NCBI GenBank assembly: GCA_900318395.1
Contig: ONKL01000048.1
Span: forward strand, 1 to 44,091
Source: an uncultured Prevotella sp.
Lineage (GTDB): Bacteria; Bacteroidota; Bacteroidia; Bacteroidales; Bacteroidaceae
DNA length: 44,091 nucleotides
Reading direction: 5' to 3'
A model generated the notes under the pieces. It saw only the letters and a list, made by a program, of their open reading frames with translations. It was not told where the DNA came from and did not search any database. Positions 42,520 through 44,091 of this stretch are shown one piece after another. Each line of letters begins with the position of its first letter. Positions within the stretch are counted from its first letter, which is position 1. Made by a program: the position numbers and the translations under genes.

Positions 42520-42667
42520 CAATGAGCTGACGCATCGACATTCGGACATCTTCTTCGCCATTCTGGAGCATGAAGGCAAGAGCGATGAGGACATCCTGCG
42601 CATCATGGGCATCAGCGAGAGCACCCTCCGCTCCACCCGCTCCCGCATCAACAGCAAGAAACGGTGA
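42520..42667 (+). pseudogene. C-terminal remnant of a second TPR-HTH regulator
   Basis: Nearly identical to two blocks of the regulator at 40117-41691: the coiled-coil end (NELTHRHS, matching 41381-41404) joined directly to the HTH (IFFAILEHEGKSDEDILRIM onward, matching 41571-41691). About 56 codons between the blocks are missing and the join keeps the reading frame. There is no start codon: an in-frame stop lies at about 42485. It lies just beyond the higBA promoter. Confidence 0.85.
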
Positions 42668-42724
42668 TCGTATGCTGCATGTCTTTTTCAGAAATCCTTC
42701 AGCCAAAGTGTGCCCCCCTTGATC

Positions 42725-43333
42725 TCATTTGACCTCACTTGCTATGTATTCGTAACCTCTGGTTTTGGAAAAGCGGAAATTGAAGTAGCCATAGCGTCCA
42801 GCTTCGTCAGTCAGTTCCTGATCGTTGAGATAGAATACGGTCTTTTTGTCTGGGTCACCATTTGACCACCTGAAACTGTTCTTATATGCCAGGCGCAGTT
42901 GCTGATTGTATGGCATATTTAAAGTAATCTCGCGCTTGTCAACGTTTTCCGTACCATTGAATTCGCCGAAGGTTATTTCAAAACCGTTGTTAGTAAAAGT
43001 CTTATGACTCCAATAAGGACGTAGTAGAAGTCCGTAAAAAGTGGGGCGATAGGCTCTTGTACTTGCCTTTCCGTATTTCTTATCATAAAACTCCAGATCT
43101 GTAGTCAGAGGATAGGTCTCGTCTTGATAGGTGGCTGTCACTTCTTTGATGATGTTGTCATGATAGGTGGAATCGAGCAGGTCATGACCTTCACTATCAG
43201 TGATAAAAACATGAAAGACTACTGGAGATATGTCCCAGACAACAAGGCTTTTGTTTTCATCATCACTACTACACCCTGCTAACAGCACCACTGCCAGCAA
43301 CATCAGGGTTACTAAAATGCTTTTTCTTTCCAT
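42725..43333 (-). CDS. Surface-type lipoprotein of unknown function (copy 2)
   Basis: A 202-residue predicted lipoprotein: signal peptide MERKSILVTLMLLAVVLLAG, lipobox Cys 21, then SSDDENKS, the surface-export type. The mature part is rich in aromatic and charged residues (YRPTFYGLLLRPYW) and may be an all-beta domain; family unknown. Its signal peptide, start context and upstream block (43391-43432) resemble those of the lipoprotein at 36281-36907, but the mature proteins do not clearly align. No consensus promoter is seen directly upstream. Confidence 0.7.
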   Translation of the reverse strand: MERKSILVTLMLLAVVLLAGCSSDDENKSLVVWDISPVVFHVFITDSEGHDLLDSTYHDNIIKEVTATYQDETYPLTTDLEFYDKKYGKASTRAYRPTFYGLLLRPYWSHKTFTNNGFEITFGEFNGTENVDKREITLNMPYNQQLRLAYKNSFRWSNGDPDKKTVFYLNDQELTDEAGRYGYFNFRFSKTRGYEYIASEVK

Positions 43334-43482
43334 ATTTGCTTTCTTTATTTAAATGGTTTTTACTTATATAACTAATAAGACCGTCAAACACTGCAAGATT
43401 TAGCAGATTTTTATGATTCTTTAAACATTCGCCATCTTTCAGCCAAAACATGAATAATGGGCGCTAAAAAAACTTTTTTATT
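43334..43482. other. Upstream region shared with the copy-1 lipoprotein
   Basis: No gene is seen. The segment 43391-43432 matches 36963-37004 (GCAAGATTT, then a 21-nt identical block ending TTTAAACATT). In copy 1 this lies between the outer membrane protein gene and its downstream lipoprotein gene, so both loci derive from the same gene pair. Confidence 0.65.
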
Positions 43483-43604
43483 ACTTTTTGCATACACTGC
43501 ATACACCAAGTATCTAACATGCTGATACTCAGCAGATAATATTGGTGTATGCAGTTGAATATTTAGTGTATGCATGTGCCTATGCCTACACCGATTGCTT
43601 TATG
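43483..43604. repeat. Inverted repeat, left arm
   Basis: About 120 bp nearly identical to the reverse complement of 43862-43987. It begins TTTTTGCATACACTGCATAC and ends CCTACACCGATTGCTTTATG. Within the arm GCATACACCAA (43499-43509) pairs with TTGGTGTATGC (43542-43552), and the outer GCATACACT and AGTGTATGC also pair, so each arm can fold on itself. Confidence 0.85.
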
Positions 43605-43605
43605 T

Positions 43606-43682
43606 TTACATTCTCCGAAGTTCAGGGGCGCAGAAGTGTCTGACCCCATTGCGCACGAGAATGTAATAAAAATATAGTTCAT
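43606..43682 (-). pseudogene. Collapsed remnant of a second outer membrane protein gene
   Basis: The start (ATG AAC TAT ATT, MNYIFITFS) resembles the start of the 37067-39355 gene (MNQILVTIS), and the end (GAACTTCGGAGAATGTAA) matches its last codons and stop (GAACTTCAGAGAATGTAA). Almost all of the roughly 2.3 kb between them is absent and about 30 unrelated bases remain. Confidence 0.65.
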
Positions 43683-43684
43683 TC

Positions 43685-43717
43685 TTATTCTACTTTTGTA
43701 ATGGTGTAAGGCTCCAT
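43685..43717 (-). pseudogene. Second copy of the ten-codon upstream ORF
   Basis: Encodes MEPYTITKVE exactly as at 39359-39391 and lies 2 nt before the ATG of the remnant. About 60 bp around it are near-identical to 39352-39412. As its downstream gene is gone, it is taken as a relic. Confidence 0.5.
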
Positions 43718-43758
43718 GAGTACAAATGTCTTTTCTGTCTTTGGGCAGAAATAGCGCG

Positions 43759-43821
43759 TGTCCCACCCCATGGGACATTTTGTCCCAGGCCATGGGACAA
43801 CTAGTCCCACCCCATGGGACA
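43759..43821. repeat. Array of three TGTCCCA palindromes with 22-bp period
   Basis: TGTCCCACCCCATGGGACA (43759), TGTCCCAGGCCATGGGACA (43781) and AGTCCCACCCCATGGGACA (43803), each 19 bp, start exactly 22 bp apart. A fourth copy stands alone at 35665-35683. They could be binding sites on one face of the helix or hairpins. Confidence 0.85.
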
Positions 43822-43861
43822 AATAATATCCCCTTATTATCACGAAATTAATTGCCGTTAT

Positions 43862-43987
43862 CATAAAAGCAATCGGTGTAGGCACAAATTCTTGCATACA
43901 CTAAATATTCAACTGCATACACAAATATTATCTATTGATTATCAGCATGTTAGATGCTTAGTGTATGCAGTGTATGCAAAAAACAAA
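43862..43987. repeat. Inverted repeat, right arm
   Basis: Reverse complement of the left arm 43483-43604 with scattered differences (for example CACTAAGCATC for CACCAAGTATC). Between the arms lie about 257 bp with the outer membrane protein remnant, the ten-codon ORF and the palindrome array. The last 104 bases of the window after it hold no recognisable feature. Confidence 0.85.
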
Positions 43988-44091
43988 AAAATAAGGGTTC
44001 TGCATCAATTTGGGTGGTAACCAATTATTACAAAGTTTAACTATCTGCTTGATAATCAATACGTTAGTTAACTAAATAAAGTTGCAGATGT

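Noticed and set aside
43563-43897. Open frames 43563-43793 and 43685-43897 on the minus strand
   Set aside because: They are translations of the palindrome array, the inverted repeats and the receptor remnant, with no coherent protein.
43483-43987. CRISPR array or tandem repeat array
   Set aside because: The repeats are two inverted arms and one three-unit palindrome array without unique spacers of CRISPR type.

Overview
The window looks like a chromosomal segment of a Bacteroidales bacterium, most likely Prevotellaceae. Evidence: moderate GC, promoters of the Bacteroidetes type (TTTG, 19-20 nt, TAnnTTTG), little Shine-Dalgarno signal, lipoproteins with an acidic C-SSDD surface-export signal, and Bacteroidales families such as DUF4494, YhcH/YiaL, eukaryotic-type GlgB (GH13_8) and membrane TPR-HTH regulators. 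No rRNA, tRNA or CRISPR array was seen.

Layout. 1-3.8 kb: an EFR1-type flavodoxin/ferredoxin, then a leftward operon (pseudokinase, DUF4494, YggS). 3.9-9.8 kb: PLP aminotransferase, LolE/FtsX-like permease and two tandem acyl-CoA synthetase paralogues. 9.8-14.8 kb: a leftward operon of MORN protein, YhcH-like protein, glgB and a membrane protein. 14.9-17.3 kb: kdsB, a KdsC-like phosphatase, maf and nitroreductase. 17.4-20 kb: a transketolase gene disrupted by an apparent 38-nt deletion, then rpiB. 20-24 kb: MFS transporter and HAD phosphatase leftward; DUF3298 lipoprotein, rsmG and a metallo-hydrolase rightward.

24-31.2 kb is a leftward branched-chain amino acid operon: leuA, leuC, leuD, a second LeuA/CimA-like synthase, leuB, and a TPR protein. 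It begins with what reads as a complete ribosome-dependent transcription attenuator: a promoter, a 21-codon leader ORF rich in Leu and Ile codons whose end and stop codon form one strand of a 10-bp antiterminator, and an intrinsic terminator whose 5' strand is the other partner. Together with the second synthase, this suggests that one operon serves leucine and, through citramalate, isoleucine.

31.2-34.4 kb holds an iron alcohol dehydrogenase, a MORN-GH25 muramidase fusion and rlmH. 34.4-44.1 kb is an accessory envelope region: small lipoproteins, a beta-barrel protein, a large TonB-receptor-like outer membrane protein, a membrane-anchored TPR-HTH regulator and a HigBA toxin-antitoxin pair. 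Parts are duplicated and decayed. A near-identical C-terminal remnant of the regulator, a second lipoprotein, and a collapsed remnant of the outer membrane protein gene lie at 42.5-43.7 kb. That last remnant sits between roughly 120-bp inverted repeats, next to a 22-bp-period array of TGTCCCA palindromes; one more palindrome copy is read through as the C-terminus of a lipoprotein at 35.6 kb. Dispersed intergenic repeats (80-bp CACGGATTA hairpins, 7-bp tandem arrays that supply start codons) occur elsewhere.
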